This document shows, piece by piece, positions 1 through 7,860 of a stretch of 64,000 nucleotides of DNA. This DNA comes from Terrimonas_B sp041743125 (lineage in GTDB: Bacteria > Bacteroidota > Bacteroidia > Chitinophagales > Chitinophagaceae). Numbering within the stretch: the first letter of the stretch is position 1; each line of letters opens with the position of its first letter. The notes under the pieces are model-generated. The model ran no database searches. It saw only the letters and a program-made list of their open reading frames with translations, and was not told the DNA's origin. Position numbers and translations under genes: made by a program. The stretch is from positions 51,616 through 115,615 of the forward strand of contig JBGTNK010000171.1 of NCBI GenBank assembly GCA_041743125.1. Reading direction: 5' to 3'.

Positions 1-150
1 ATCCCGGATGTATGGGAATGATAATACTTTTCTGTTGTCGCAATAGATGGGGCTTTTCCATCCACTGGCCCAGGTATAAGGTTCTTTAATATTTAATTTT
101 ACTGCATTCACCTGAAGCAGTTTTTCAGCCACCATTTTTGCATCAGTCAT
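1..150 (-). CDS. pyrE: Orotate phosphoribosyltransferase, N-terminal part (cut by window edge)
   Basis: The reverse strand from 150 down reads MTDAKMVAEKLLQ, then a stretch with WASGWKSPIYCDNR, which is the conserved N-terminal block of PyrE. The enzyme joins orotate to PRPP to give orotidine 5'-monophosphate, the fifth step of UMP synthesis in the cytoplasm. The catalytic and PRPP-binding motifs lie beyond the left edge, so only about 50 residues are visible. The frame stays open upstream to an ATG at 243, but those 31 extra residues look unlike PyrE, so the ATG at 150 is preferred. It is divergent from the Nudix gene at 273. pyrB and pyrR lie nearby on the same strand, which fits a pyrimidine neighbourhood, though other genes separate them. 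Confidence 0.85.
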   Translation of the reverse strand, partial: MTDAKMVAEKLLQVNAVKLNIKEPYTWASGWKSPIYCDNRKVLSFPYIRD

Positions 151-272
151 GCAGCGAAGATAAGGAAGAGGAGACAACGGGAACCAGGATTCAGGATTAC
201 TGACGAGCTGATTGTAAACATTTACGGAAGTAGTTTTTATCATCTGGTTTCTATATCCATTATCTTTAATTT

Positions 273-899
273 ATGTTTATAAAAATTTTCTTCGAAGACA
301 AACCTCTTTTTCTTTGTGATAATATTGATGCGGATATAGAACCATATGTTCATCACGATGATGCTGTTTTTATTGATGAACTCAATTCGCATACTGTTAA
401 ATCCATGATCCATGAGATGCAATCAGAAGAAATACATGCAGGCGTATTCTACCATCCTTCTTTTGAAGAATTAAAAAAAGCCTTCTTTAAAAAATTTACC
501 TTGGTACAAGCCGCCGGTGGATTGGTGAAAAATGAAAAGGATGAAATTTTGGTGATCTTCCGAAGGGGAAAATGGGATCTGCCAAAGGGGAAATTAGACC
601 AGGGCGAAAGTTTGGAAGCTTGTGCAGTAAGAGAAGTTAAAGAAGAGACGGGCTTAACAAAAATTAAATTAGAGGCACCCCTGCTTATTACTTATCATAC
701 CTATCATGAAGGTACCCGGTTTATCCTCAAAGAATCACATTGGTATGCAATGAAAGCAAAAAGCAACCAGCACCTTACTCCCCAAACTGAGGAAGATATT
801 CACGAAATAAAATGGGTGAATACGAATGACCTTAAACCTTATCTTGAAAACGCTTTTCCTTCCGTTATAGATGTTCTACAAACTGGTTGGCCGGTATGA
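273..899 (+). CDS. Nudix hydrolase
   Basis: This 208-residue cytoplasmic protein carries a complete Nudix box at residues 106-128 (G-x5-E-x7-REVKEETGL), the magnesium-binding site that cleaves nucleoside diphosphates linked to another group. The preceding KWDLPKGK is typical of the family. An N-terminal segment of about 75 residues precedes the Nudix fold and has no motif I recognise. The substrate cannot be read from the sequence. The gene stands alone on the plus strand, divergent from pyrE, and its last 24 bases overlap the end of the convergent thioesterase gene. The start is the first ATG of the frame and gives a normal family length. Confidence 0.9.
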   Translation: MFIKIFFEDKPLFLCDNIDADIEPYVHHDDAVFIDELNSHTVKSMIHEMQSEEIHAGVFYHPSFEELKKAFFKKFTLVQAAGGLVKNEKDEILVIFRRGKWDLPKGKLDQGESLEACAVREVKEETGLTKIKLEAPLLITYHTYHEGTRFILKESHWYAMKAKSNQHLTPQTEEDIHEIKWVNTNDLKPYLENAFPSVIDVLQTGWPV

Positions 900-1331
900 T
901 TCTTTGGTAGGAATAATGGCTACTGTCAGGCGGCTTATGCAAACAAGCTTTTCCAATTCATCAGTTATTTTAATATCCCAAACATGGGTATTAGATCCTA
1001 AATGAAGTGGTGTAACCACAGCAGTAACAAAGCCCTCCTTTACACTGCGAACATGATTGGCATTTATTTCAAGACCTACACATACAAATTTTGAATGATC
1101 CACCACCATTGCTGATGCTATGCTGCCAATCGTTTCTGCCAGCACACAGGATGCTCCACCGTGTAACAGGCCATAGGGCTGCCTTGTACGATGATCTACC
1201 GGCATCCGGCCTTTTAAAAAATCATTGCCTAATTCTACCCATTCAATGCCCACATGAGCACCCATTGTATCTTTTTCATGCGACGGAAGTTCATCAAGTG
1301 CTAAGTCTTTCTTAAACCAGATAGGTATCAT
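876..1331 (-). CDS. Hotdog-fold acyl-CoA thioesterase (PaaI/MenI type)
   Basis: This 151-residue protein is a single hotdog domain of the PaaI/YdiI type. The stretch PYGLLHGGASCVLAETIGS at residues 52-70 holds the HGG motif (H57) and the catalytic glutamate (E66) seen in 1,4-dihydroxy-2-naphthoyl-CoA and phenylacetyl-CoA thioesterases. It would hydrolyse an acyl-CoA in the cytoplasm. A role in menaquinone synthesis is possible because Bacteroidota use menaquinone, but no men gene is adjacent, so the substrate is inference. The 3' end overlaps the Nudix gene by 24 bases on the opposite strand. About 195 bases separate it from coaD upstream. Confidence 0.88.
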   Translation of the reverse strand: MIPIWFKKDLALDELPSHEKDTMGAHVGIEWVELGNDFLKGRMPVDHRTRQPYGLLHGGASCVLAETIGSIASAMVVDHSKFVCVGLEINANHVRSVKEGFVTAVVTPLHLGSNTHVWDIKITDELEKLVCISRLTVAIIPTKESYRPTSL

Positions 1332-1525
1332 AATAAAAATATTTATTTTTTCCCGGGATCCGGAAGTGTTAAATCAACCTGTTCCCTGGAAATGTTTCCT
1401 TTCAATATAGATTAAATAACATTTCTTTTCCTGAATATTTTCTACGCGGTATCCAAACTTATTATTGTCATCTTTGGCGTTCTGGTTTGTTTCTTTTCAA
1501 TTCAGGTACTGCAAAACAGCCGGTC

Positions 1526-1999
1526 CTACTTTTTCATTACGGTTCTGGCCACTACCTCAGGTAAAAAAAGACTTGCATTCCCTCCATTGCGAATAATGTC
1601 ACGAACAATGGTAGAAGCAACAGAAGTGTATTTAGGTTCCCCGGTAAGGAAAATAGTTTCAATTGTGTTATCCAATGTACGGTTGGCATCAGCTATTGCT
1701 TTTTCATATTCAAAATCGCTGACGTACCGGATACCGCGCAAAATAAACCTGGCACCAATCTTTTTACAATAATCAACCGTCAGGCCTTCATAATGAGCTC
1801 CCTTTACTTTTGGCTCGTCTTTATATATTTCTTTAATCCACTCTACTCTTTGCTGCGCTGAATACATGGGAGCTTTAGCAACATTAGATCCTATGGCTAC
1901 AACAATTGTATCAAACAAAGGAATAGCCCGGTTTATAATATCTACATGACCTAAAGTTAAGGGGTCAAAAGTGCCGGGAAAAAGACAGATTACAGCCAT
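1526..1999 (-). CDS. coaD: Pantetheine-phosphate adenylyltransferase
   Basis: CoaD transfers AMP from ATP to 4'-phosphopantetheine, the penultimate step of coenzyme A synthesis. The 157-residue length is normal. The N-terminus has the nucleotidyltransferase signature FPGTFDPLTLGHVDII, with the (T/H)xGH motif written as TLGH. The stretch FILRGIRYVSDFEYE is the conserved RGxRxxxDFEYE substrate-binding block, and TSVASTIVRD matches the C-terminal SST motif region. The start is the first ATG and directly precedes the hydrophobic first strand. It lies 82 bases downstream of pyrB on the same strand and could be cotranscribed with pyrR-pyrB. Confidence 0.96.
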   Translation of the reverse strand: MAVICLFPGTFDPLTLGHVDIINRAIPLFDTIVVAIGSNVAKAPMYSAQQRVEWIKEIYKDEPKVKGAHYEGLTVDYCKKIGARFILRGIRYVSDFEYEKAIADANRTLDNTIETIFLTGEPKYTSVASTIVRDIIRNGGNASLFLPEVVARTVMKK

Positions 2000-2081
2000 A
2001 ATGAAAAGTTAGTTGGTGATGCAAGATACAATTGCTAACCAATTGACCGGGTACCTCGCAAATCCCGCCAAGTATATTATT

Positions 2082-3008
2082 TTAATTGCTGCGGTTCGAC
2101 AACAGGTAGAGGACAGCCATTCTCACTGCTACCCCATTTTCTACTTGCTGTAAAATAATAGATTGTTTACTGTCGGCAACGTCACTATCCAATTCAACTC
2201 CCCGGTTGATAGGTCCCGGGTGCATAATTACAATTTCTTTGTGTAAGCTGTCAAGCATTTTCCGGCTTACCCCATATGCCAGGTTATACTCCCGGAGGGA
2301 GGAAAATAACACCTGGCTTTGTCTTTCCAATTGAATACGTAATACATTTGCGACATCGCACCATTCCAAAGTTTCTTTCAGATTATAACTAACATTTACA
2401 TGTAAGGCCTCTGCTATATATTTAGGAATAAGAGTGGGCGGACCGCACACAGTAACCTCCGCTCCCATTTTCTTTAAAAGATAAATATTACTTTGCGCCA
2501 CCCGGCTGTGCATGATATCACCAATGATGGCCACTTTTATTCCCTCCAGTTTTCCTAATTTTTCTTTTATTGATAAAGCATCTAACAATCCCTGTGTGGG
2601 ATGTTCATTAATTCCGTCTCCGGCATTGATAATAGATGCCGGAATATGACTGGCAAGGAAATGCGGAGCTCCACTGGCACTATGCCTCATAACCACCATA
2701 TCTACTTTCATTGACAGAATATTATTTACCGTATCCAGTAACGTTTCTCCTTTGGAAACAGATGAGGATGTAGCCGAGAAACTGATGGTATCTGCCGACA
2801 ATCGTTTTTCCGCCAGTTCAAAAGATATCCGGGTTCGGGTGCTATTTTCAAAAAAAAGATTAACGATCACAATATCCCGCAATGAAGGAACCTTTTTTAC
2901 TTGTCGTTGTAAAACTTCTTTAAACTGTTCGGCAGTTTGTAAAATAAGGGAAATGTCAGAAGACGTAAGGTCTTTAATGCCCAATAAATGTCGAGTAGAT
3001 AGTTGCAT
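2082..3008 (-). CDS. pyrB: Aspartate carbamoyltransferase catalytic subunit
   Basis: PyrB condenses carbamoyl phosphate with aspartate, the second step of pyrimidine synthesis. The protein has 308 residues, the usual length. FFENSTRTRISF (residues 52-63) contains the STRTR carbamoyl-phosphate loop, NEHPTQGLLDAL holds the HPTQ motif, and HPGPINRGVE near the C-terminus is the conserved aspartate-side loop. No pyrI regulatory subunit is visible beside it. pyrR lies 97 bases upstream on the same strand, the common pyrR-pyrB order, so expression probably responds to UMP or PRPP through PyrR, although I found no PyrR-binding RNA signal. Confidence 0.96.
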   Translation of the reverse strand: MQLSTRHLLGIKDLTSSDISLILQTAEQFKEVLQRQVKKVPSLRDIVIVNLFFENSTRTRISFELAEKRLSADTISFSATSSSVSKGETLLDTVNNILSMKVDMVVMRHSASGAPHFLASHIPASIINAGDGINEHPTQGLLDALSIKEKLGKLEGIKVAIIGDIMHSRVAQSNIYLLKKMGAEVTVCGPPTLIPKYIAEALHVNVSYNLKETLEWCDVANVLRIQLERQSQVLFSSLREYNLAYGVSRKMLDSLHKEIVIMHPGPINRGVELDSDVADSKQSIILQQVENGVAVRMAVLYLLSNRSN

Positions 3009-3105
3009 TAAAAAGCGAAATTAGGGGAATTAGGTTGAAGTCTGAAGGACGAATTCAGAAAGTAAAACAGGATAAATAAAACCCTTGATGCAGACTTTAG
3101 CACAT

Positions 3106-3636
3106 TCATTCCTCATCCAGGATAATCACCTCATCTTTACCATCCTTGTCTTTCCATAATACCTTTACCTTTTGTGAAATAATGGAATCAATGGCTTTGC
3201 CCACATAATCCGGTTGTATAGGTAATTGCCTGCTGAAGCGGCGGTCAATCAATACACATAACTCAACCTTTTCAGGGCGACCAAAATCCAGCAACGCATC
3301 CAGGGCGGCCCTGATGGTGCGACCTGTGTAAAGTACATCATCGATCAGCACGACTTTTTTACCTTCAATAGAAAAAGGAATATCCGTTTGATTGGCTATA
3401 TGCAATTCCTTACGGATATCATCGCGGTAAAAAGTGATATCCAATCTTCCATAAAGAACAATTACACCGGGAAATTCTTTTTTTATTTCTTCAACTACCC
3501 TGTTTGAAAGATAAATACCCCTGGGCTGCAGGCCAATCAGCACCGTGTTAACAAGGTCATTATTATTTTCAAGTATCTGGTGTGCCAGCCTTCTGATTGT
3601 AATATTGAGATGTTGTTCAGTAAGAATTGATTTCAA
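3106..3636 (-). CDS. pyrR: Bifunctional pyr operon regulator / uracil phosphoribosyltransferase
   Basis: This 176-residue protein matches PyrR in length and layout. Residues 95-109 (VVLIDDVLYTGRTIR) form the PRPP-binding motif, and VLIGLQPRG near residue 32 is the conserved N-terminal loop. In Gram-positive bacteria PyrR binds pyr mRNA and terminates transcription when UMP is high. The family also has weak uracil phosphoribosyltransferase activity. In Bacteroidota the regulatory mode is less well established. It sits upstream of pyrB, 97 bases away. The 67 bases upstream hold only the terminator of the next gene and no recognisable attenuator. Confidence 0.93.
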   Translation of the reverse strand: MKSILTEQHLNITIRRLAHQILENNNDLVNTVLIGLQPRGIYLSNRVVEEIKKEFPGVIVLYGRLDITFYRDDIRKELHIANQTDIPFSIEGKKVVLIDDVLYTGRTIRAALDALLDFGRPEKVELCVLIDRRFSRQLPIQPDYVGKAIDSIISQKVKVLWKDKDGKDEVIILDEE

Positions 3637-3661
3637 GAAATATAATTTCTGTAAAAATAGG

Positions 3662-3683
3662 AAAGCCCTTCGAAAAGGGCTTT
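3662..3683 (-). terminator. Rho-independent terminator after the 3.7-4.3 kb barrel gene
   Basis: A perfect 9-bp stem (AAAGCCCTT with AAGGGCTTT) closes a CGAA tetraloop. On the minus strand it follows the stop codon at 3704 by about 20 bases and leads into CCTATTTTT. It lies between the barrel gene and the pyrR start at 3636, so pyrR must have its own promoter at or just after the hairpin, or rely on read-through. Confidence 0.75.
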
Positions 3684-3703
3684 GAAAAAGAGATTACTTT
3701 CAT

Positions 3704-4288
3704 TTACCTTTTATGGTGTCCACTTTTTTGATGCATAAACTGGTAAAAAACGCCAAACTGAAAAACACTATTTTTTATTTTTGTACTACCTGCATCCCAA
3801 ATATCGCTGATACCTAAATTATATCGGGCATCAAGGCCAAACCCTTCAGGGAAAAGATAACCTGCCCCAAAAGCCCAAGAAAAATCTGTTGAATTAAAAT
3901 TTCCTTTTCTATTAATTTCTACATCACCCACTTTGGTTTTGGCAGTTAATAACAGTCCAAGTTGTGGCCCGGTTTCTAATCGGAAACCACTCTCGGTCAT
4001 ATATTGAACCAATAGTGGAATGTTTATATAATTAAGATTCAATTTTGTATCGTCTGATTTACCTCCCTGCATTGAAAATACCACTTCAGGTTGCAATGCC
4101 CAAGTTTTATTAAGATGAATATGAGCTAATCCACCTGCATGCAAACCTATCTTACTATTGTAATCACTGCCGGAAGAAACGTTGAGACTGGCAATATTTA
4201 CCCCCGCCTTTAGGCCAAAATGTGTTTCCTGAGCGGAAAGAGATAAAACGACTAAAGATACAGTTACGAAACACAAAAACTTTTTCAT
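3704..4288 (-). CDS. Exported outer-membrane beta-barrel protein (PorT/OmpW-like size)
   Basis: The 194-residue protein starts with a clear signal peptide (MKKFLCFVTVSLVVLSLSAQ, cleavage expected just before ETHFGLKAG). The mature part alternates hydrophobic and polar residues, has many glycines, and opens with FGLKAGVNIASL, the usual start of the Bacteroidota outer-membrane beta-barrel domain (PF13568-like). The C-terminus is GHHKR rather than a terminal aromatic. It probably forms a small 8-stranded barrel of unknown role. It is a single gene with its own terminator. Which barrel family it belongs to would need a profile search. Confidence 0.8.
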   Translation of the reverse strand: MKKFLCFVTVSLVVLSLSAQETHFGLKAGVNIASLNVSSGSDYNSKIGLHAGGLAHIHLNKTWALQPEVVFSMQGGKSDDTKLNLNYINIPLLVQYMTESGFRLETGPQLGLLLTAKTKVGDVEINRKGNFNSTDFSWAFGAGYLFPEGFGLDARYNLGISDIWDAGSTKIKNSVFQFGVFYQFMHQKSGHHKR

Positions 4289-4508
4289 ACATACTTTTTT
4301 GGTAATAAAAATTCTACATTATCAGGCACATATACCTCTTTTTAAAAAATCATGCCAGAAAAAGCGAGAAGATGAAAAGCAGAAGTTGGATTCGAAAACC
4401 AAGAGTAGCAATTGGTAGAAAAAAAATTTTGCTTAAATGAAAATCAAGATAAATAAAGGGAGTGTTTTATATGGAATTGATTATTTGCACTAAAGCCTCT
4501 TATAAATA

Positions 4509-4540
4509 AAAACCCATCGCTATTAAACTCGATGGGTTTT
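4509..4540 (-). terminator. Rho-independent terminator after pruA
   Basis: An 11-bp perfect stem (AAAACCCATCG with CGATGGGTTTT, loop of 10 bases) lies 19 bases past the pruA stop codon. Reading on the minus strand, the stem runs into TTTTTATTT. The plus strand side also has a T-rich tail (ATTTTT), so it could work in both directions. Confidence 0.85.
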
Positions 4541-4558
4541 ATTTTTCAATTTTGAGTA

Positions 4559-6190
4559 TTATTCTCCAGTCATAAATGGATAATGGTAATCGGTTGGAGG
4601 ATTAAAAGTTTCTTTAATTGTTCTTGCACTTAGCCAGCGATATAAGTTAAGAATGCTTCCAGCCTTATCATTGGTTCCACTTCCTCTTGCTCCACCAAAA
4701 GGTTGCTGGCCAACGACAGCTCCTGTCGGTTTATCATTTATATAAAAATTACCAGCAGCATTCCTGAGTTTTCTTACCGCCATTTCAACTGCTTGCCGAT
4801 CCTGGGCAATTACTGCCCCGGTTAATGCATAGGGTGATGTGGTATCTACCAGATCCAATGCTTTTTCGAAACCATTTGCCGGGTAAACGTATACAGTCAA
4901 TACGGGTCCGAAAATCTCTTCACACATGGAAACATACTTAGGAACCTTTGCTTCTATTATAGTGGGCTGGATAAAATAACCTTCTTTTTTATCACATTTG
5001 CCACCAGCCCAAATTTCCGCCTTTGCATCTTTTCTCGCATTATCAATATAAGATTTGATCTTATCAAAACTTTTTTCGTCTATTACGGCGTTGATAAAAT
5101 TGGAAAAATTTTCTACAGTTCCCATTTTAAAACTCTTTACTCCGGCAATCAATTTCTTCTTAATTTTCTCTGCCAGGTTAGCTGGTATGTAGGCTCTCGA
5201 AGCGGCGGAACACTTCTGCCCCTGAAATTCAAAAGCACCCCTAAGCAGAGCGGTAGCTACTACATCCGGATCTGCGCTCTTATGAGCAATAACAAAGTCC
5301 TTACCTCCTGTTTCCCCAACAATACGGGGATAAGACCTGTACATACCCATATTCCTTCCGATGGTTTCCCACATGGTATTAAACACACCGGTAGATCCCG
5401 TAAAATGTACACCTGCAAAATCTTTATGATTAAAACATACATTGCCCAGCGTGGGCCCGTCTACGTATATAAGATTAATAACTCCGTCAGGCAAGCCGGC
5501 TTCTTTTAAAATTCTCATAGTCATTTGAGCCGAATACACCTGGGTATTAGCCGGTTTCCATACTACCACATTACCACACATGGCAGCGGAGGTGGGAAGG
5601 TTTCCTCCAATAGCTGTAAAATTAAAGGGTGTAATGGCCAGCACAAACCCTTCCAGGGGCCGGTACTCCATGCGATTGTGCATACCCGGGCTACTAATTG
5701 GTTGCTGATTATAGATCACGCTTAAAAAATGAACATTGAATCGCAGAAAGTCAATCAATTCACAAGCTGAATCTATCTCTGCCTGGTAAGCGTTTTTACT
5801 CTGGCCTAACATGGTAGTACCGTTAATATAGCTTCGGTATTTCGTTGCCAGAAGATCAGCTGCTTTTAAAAAGATGGCCGCTCTGTTTTCCCAACTCATG
5901 TTTGACCAACTTTCCCGGGCTTCTAATGCAGCATTAATGGCGAGTTGAACATGTTTTTCATCACCTGCATGAAAATAACCCAAAACGTGTTTTATTTCAT
6001 GAGGCGGATGCATGGCAACTTTCTTTTTTGTTCTTATTTCTTTGCCGCCGATATACATGGGAACATCAATTTGCTTGCTTTTTAATTCTATTAAAGTTGC
6101 CTTTAACTGCTCTCTTTCTACAGTACCCGGAGCATAGTTAAATACAGGTTCATTTAGGGGCATCGGATAGGAAAAAGAACCAAAATTCAT
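4559..6190 (-). CDS. pruA: L-glutamate gamma-semialdehyde (1-pyrroline-5-carboxylate) dehydrogenase
   Basis: PruA oxidises glutamate semialdehyde, in equilibrium with pyrroline-5-carboxylate, to glutamate with NAD+, the second step of proline breakdown. The 543-residue length and the C-terminus NPPTDYHYPFMTGE match the monofunctional enzyme of Bacteroidota and eukaryotes. The aldehyde dehydrogenase catalytic cysteine is C327 in FQGQKCSAASRAY and the general-base glutamate is E293 in VGETGGKDF. The N-terminal FNYAPGTVEREQL is also typical. No proline dehydrogenase gene is adjacent, so the first step is encoded elsewhere. It is a single gene with a strong terminator. Confidence 0.95.
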   Translation of the reverse strand: MNFGSFSYPMPLNEPVFNYAPGTVEREQLKATLIELKSKQIDVPMYIGGKEIRTKKKVAMHPPHEIKHVLGYFHAGDEKHVQLAINAALEARESWSNMSWENRAAIFLKAADLLATKYRSYINGTTMLGQSKNAYQAEIDSACELIDFLRFNVHFLSVIYNQQPISSPGMHNRMEYRPLEGFVLAITPFNFTAIGGNLPTSAAMCGNVVVWKPANTQVYSAQMTMRILKEAGLPDGVINLIYVDGPTLGNVCFNHKDFAGVHFTGSTGVFNTMWETIGRNMGMYRSYPRIVGETGGKDFVIAHKSADPDVVATALLRGAFEFQGQKCSAASRAYIPANLAEKIKKKLIAGVKSFKMGTVENFSNFINAVIDEKSFDKIKSYIDNARKDAKAEIWAGGKCDKKEGYFIQPTIIEAKVPKYVSMCEEIFGPVLTVYVYPANGFEKALDLVDTTSPYALTGAVIAQDRQAVEMAVRKLRNAAGNFYINDKPTGAVVGQQPFGGARGSGTNDKAGSILNLYRWLSARTIKETFNPPTDYHYPFMTGE

Positions 6191-6509
6191 AATATACAGT
6201 TTAAGAATTCAAATAAATTATTTTGATTGTGCGGACGAAAAAAAATAAATATACCGAAACAATTATAATCCCTTGAAATGAGGCAGCCTCATAAACTCTT
6301 CTCTATAATTATTCTTATACTTTCCTTTAATACAAAATCAGGGATGCTTTTAACCTTGCAGAGTATGATATAATTCATATTGAAATATCAGTACTGCAAT
6401 GGGTAAAGAAAATTATGAGCAACTGTTACCCAACAACTATAAAAATCGCTTTTAATTATAAAATGAAAAAACGATTTTATTGTTTATTTTATTCCTGAAA
6501 AAAACGTTG
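6191..6509. other. Intergenic region, no gene seen
   Basis: This 319-base A+T-rich gap holds the expected promoter of pruA on the minus strand and the 3' flank of the poly-cysteine protein gene. I find no convincing ORF. A loose pairing between AAAATCG near 6445 and CGATTTT near 6472 has a long loop and is not a confident terminator. Confidence 0.5.
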
Positions 6510-7766
6510 TCACCTGCAACAACAACAACAATCCGAAAGAGAAATATTCCACAATATATTAGTATGCAAACCCACTATATGAGTATGCGCTTCAATTGAA
6601 TTCATGCTTCCCAGCGGAACTGAATCAAACTGGCTTAAAGAAAAACCTGGCACACATCCCAGGAAGGCAGCGAATGCATCTCTTGCGGTATTCAGATGAT
6701 TTCTTATAACTGTTTGAAATGCCATAGGCATAGGAGCTGGTTGACACTGACGGCCCGATGCATGGCCTTGTGCTGCTCCTACATGCACTCCTGTAACAAA
6801 GAGAGAGGATAATGTGGCACCCCGGTCGCAAGTGGCGGTAGACTGAGCAATGATGGTTTGCAATTCCCTGATCAATGCCTGAATTTCAGATTCTGCCTGC
6901 ACATTAGTTAATGAAGGCATCCGGGATATCAAAGTATTTAACTTAGTTATATCAAACCGGATGCACATTCTCATTACATTAAGAGCATCCCGGGCATTAC
7001 CCAACACACCCTGAATAGCCAAAACGGCCTCTGCTGTCATTACCGTTGGTTCATTAGCGGTTCTGGCCCAGGCAGAACCCAAACCACCCATTCCGGCATA
7101 GAACACACTTAACTCGCTCCGGCAATGTTTTTGACAAGCACCGGCAACTGGTTTTGAACTCACAACAAACGGGTATCTTGCTCTTACTTTATATTCATTA
7201 TTGAAATATGCTCTTACTTCATAATTACCTACAGGCAAACCAGTGAAGTTCATGTTGCCGCTTTGGTTTCCATCGGTTAAGAACCATTGAGCAAGTTGCT
7301 CGTCTTTATAAGATGCAGGTACTACATTTATCCAGTCATTTGTATTACCTGGAAATCCTGAATAATTAATTACAATGCCTTCGTTTGGTGCATAGACATC
7401 TTTTTGTGTTTTTACTATTGTATTCAGCACATTGCCTACACGAAACCTTTGGCGGGCTTTAACTACATACTGATTATTGAAATAACCACGTACTTCATAC
7501 TCTCCATCAGTTAAAGCATTAAACGTCATAGTGCCACTTTGGGCTCCATTCGTATAGAACCACTCGCCTAGTTGTTCATCTCTATAAGCAACAGGCACTA
7601 CGCCTATCCAGTCTTGTGCATTATTGGGAAAACCAGAATAATTCACAATTATTTTTTCACCTGGTGAAAAAACAGATTTTTGAGTGCTGACTGTTTGTGA
7701 TAAAAGAAGGTTAGAAAAATTTATAAAAAGGCTAATCATGATCAGCCTGTAGATAGACTGTTTCAT
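6510..7766 (-). CDS. Secreted protein with two SKICH-like repeats and a poly-cysteine C-terminus
   Basis: The 418-residue product starts with a signal peptide (MKQSIYRLIMISLFINFSNLLLSQ). Two tandem repeats follow, about residues 25-112 and 113-205. Each has the pattern K-x-V-[FY]-x-P-x-E, then YSGFP, DWI-x-V-VP, a QW/EWF block, and G-x-YEVR-x-YFNN. The DWI-V-VP core resembles SKICH or other Ig-like domains, but that is only a resemblance. The C-terminal half is probably helical, has scattered cysteines, and contains Gly/Ala-rich segments. It ends in LSDCCCCCR, five cysteines encoded by four TGT codons and a TGC. I do not recognise the family. There is no T9SS tail. Function is unknown. Confidence 0.75.
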   Translation of the reverse strand: MKQSIYRLIMISLFINFSNLLLSQTVSTQKSVFSPGEKIIVNYSGFPNNAQDWIGVVPVAYRDEQLGEWFYTNGAQSGTMTFNALTDGEYEVRGYFNNQYVVKARQRFRVGNVLNTIVKTQKDVYAPNEGIVINYSGFPGNTNDWINVVPASYKDEQLAQWFLTDGNQSGNMNFTGLPVGNYEVRAYFNNEYKVRARYPFVVSSKPVAGACQKHCRSELSVFYAGMGGLGSAWARTANEPTVMTAEAVLAIQGVLGNARDALNVMRMCIRFDITKLNTLISRMPSLTNVQAESEIQALIRELQTIIAQSTATCDRGATLSSLFVTGVHVGAAQGHASGRQCQPAPMPMAFQTVIRNHLNTARDAFAAFLGCVPGFSLSQFDSVPLGSMNSIEAHTHIVGLHTNILWNISLSDCCCCCR

Positions 7767-7860
7767 TGAAGATAGTTTTGGTTCCTATTAAGTTACCGAA
7801 AAATTTCAGACGATGCCTTTTTCTGAGAAAAGAATTCAATATGTATCAGGAAAGAAATTG

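Noticed and set aside
1374..1496. Open 40-codon minus-strand stretch after coaD (KETNQNAKDDNNKFGYRV and onward)
   Set aside because: It has no start codon and a stop right upstream. It is protein-like but too short to call.
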